From: Campylobacteraceae bacterium
Lineage (GTDB): Bacteria; Campylobacterota; Campylobacteria; Campylobacterales; Sulfurospirillaceae
Reading direction: 5' to 3'
Length of the DNA stretch: 5,365 nucleotides
Assembly: GCA_027055635.1 (NCBI GenBank)
Contig: JALUMZ010000327.1
Location: 1 to 5,365, forward strand
Position numbers and translations under genes: made by a program. Positions 5,305 through 5,365 of the stretch are shown in pieces (within the stretch, counting starts at the first letter, position 1; each line of letters begins with the position of its first letter). Under the pieces are notes generated by a model. The model had not been told where the DNA came from. It was given only the letters and a program-made list of their open reading frames with translations, and searched no databases.

Positions 5305-5328
5305 TATGGAAAAAGGGGGAGAATGGTT

Positions 5329-5365
5329 ATGAATAAAATAAAAAAACAAAACAAAATAATAGAAT
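5329..5365 (+). CDS. Start of an unidentified gene (3'-truncated by window edge)
   Basis: Only 12 codons are visible (MNKIKKQNKIIE), Lys-rich and open to the window end. GGGGGAG at 5315-5321 lies 7 nt before ATG 5329. The in-frame ATG at 5323 is too close to that site. A basic N-terminus like this could precede a signal or a cytoplasmic domain; too little is visible to assign a function. The strong extended -10 upstream supports a real gene. Confidence 0.55.
   Translation, partial: MNKIKKQNKIIE

Noticed and set aside
5292..5312. Third copy of the AATATG operator near the right edge
   Set aside because: AATATG occurs at 5292-5297, but the expected CATATT half after 9 nt is missing; it is explained by the extended -10.
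5306..5332. Tiny leader peptide from ATG 5306 overlapping the ribosome binding site of the last gene
   Set aside because: It has 8 codons, no ribosome binding site of its own, and would start within a few nt of the predicted transcription start.

Overview
The window looks like chromosomal DNA from an AT-rich Campylobacterota (Epsilonproteobacteria), perhaps Sulfurimonas- or Sulfuricurvum-like. That placement rests on base composition, codon use, tight ATGA/TAATG gene overlaps, extended -10 promoters without clear -35 boxes, and gene content; no phylogeny was run. I see no mobile element, CRISPR array, tRNA or rRNA.

Layout: (1) 3-251, the C-terminal end of a formate dehydrogenase cytochrome b (gamma) subunit, closed by a strong intrinsic terminator. 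(2) 339-1848, a two-gene operon: fdhD (sulfur transfer to the Mo/W cofactor of formate dehydrogenase) overlapping by 8 nt a ModE-type regulator of unusual build. (3) 1937-4655, a tightly coupled tungstate/molybdate ABC importer: wtpA (binding protein), wtpC (ATPase), wtpB (permease). (4) 4693-5187 on the minus strand, a secreted single-domain rhodanese converging on the importer, with its own terminator. (5) 5329 onward, the first codons of a new plus-strand gene behind a good extended -10.

Together, regions 1-3 form a metal-to-enzyme module: the importer brings in tungstate or molybdate, the metal goes into the pterin cofactor, FdhD matures that cofactor, and formate dehydrogenase uses it.

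The main discovery is regulatory. A 21-bp element of form AATATG-N9-CATATT occurs just upstream of fdhD (300-320) and again just upstream of wtpA (1901-1921), with 19 of 21 bases identical. Each copy sits 15-18 nt before the start codon, over or beside the likely -10. It is probably the operator of the regulator encoded between the two sites, giving autoregulation plus control of metal uptake and FdhD. The regulator keeps the ModE winged-helix domain but lacks ModE's C-terminal Mop/TOBE molybdate-binding region. Instead it has two N-terminal cysteine-containing repeats ending in C-x-LG-x-F. A run of 13 A joins the two halves, and a one-base slip in either direction would leave only the repeat half. 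The ATPase WtpC has all four of its cysteines in two CxxC pairs in its C-terminal domain. The locus could therefore sense metal or redox state by cysteines rather than by the classical Mop domain; that last step is inference.
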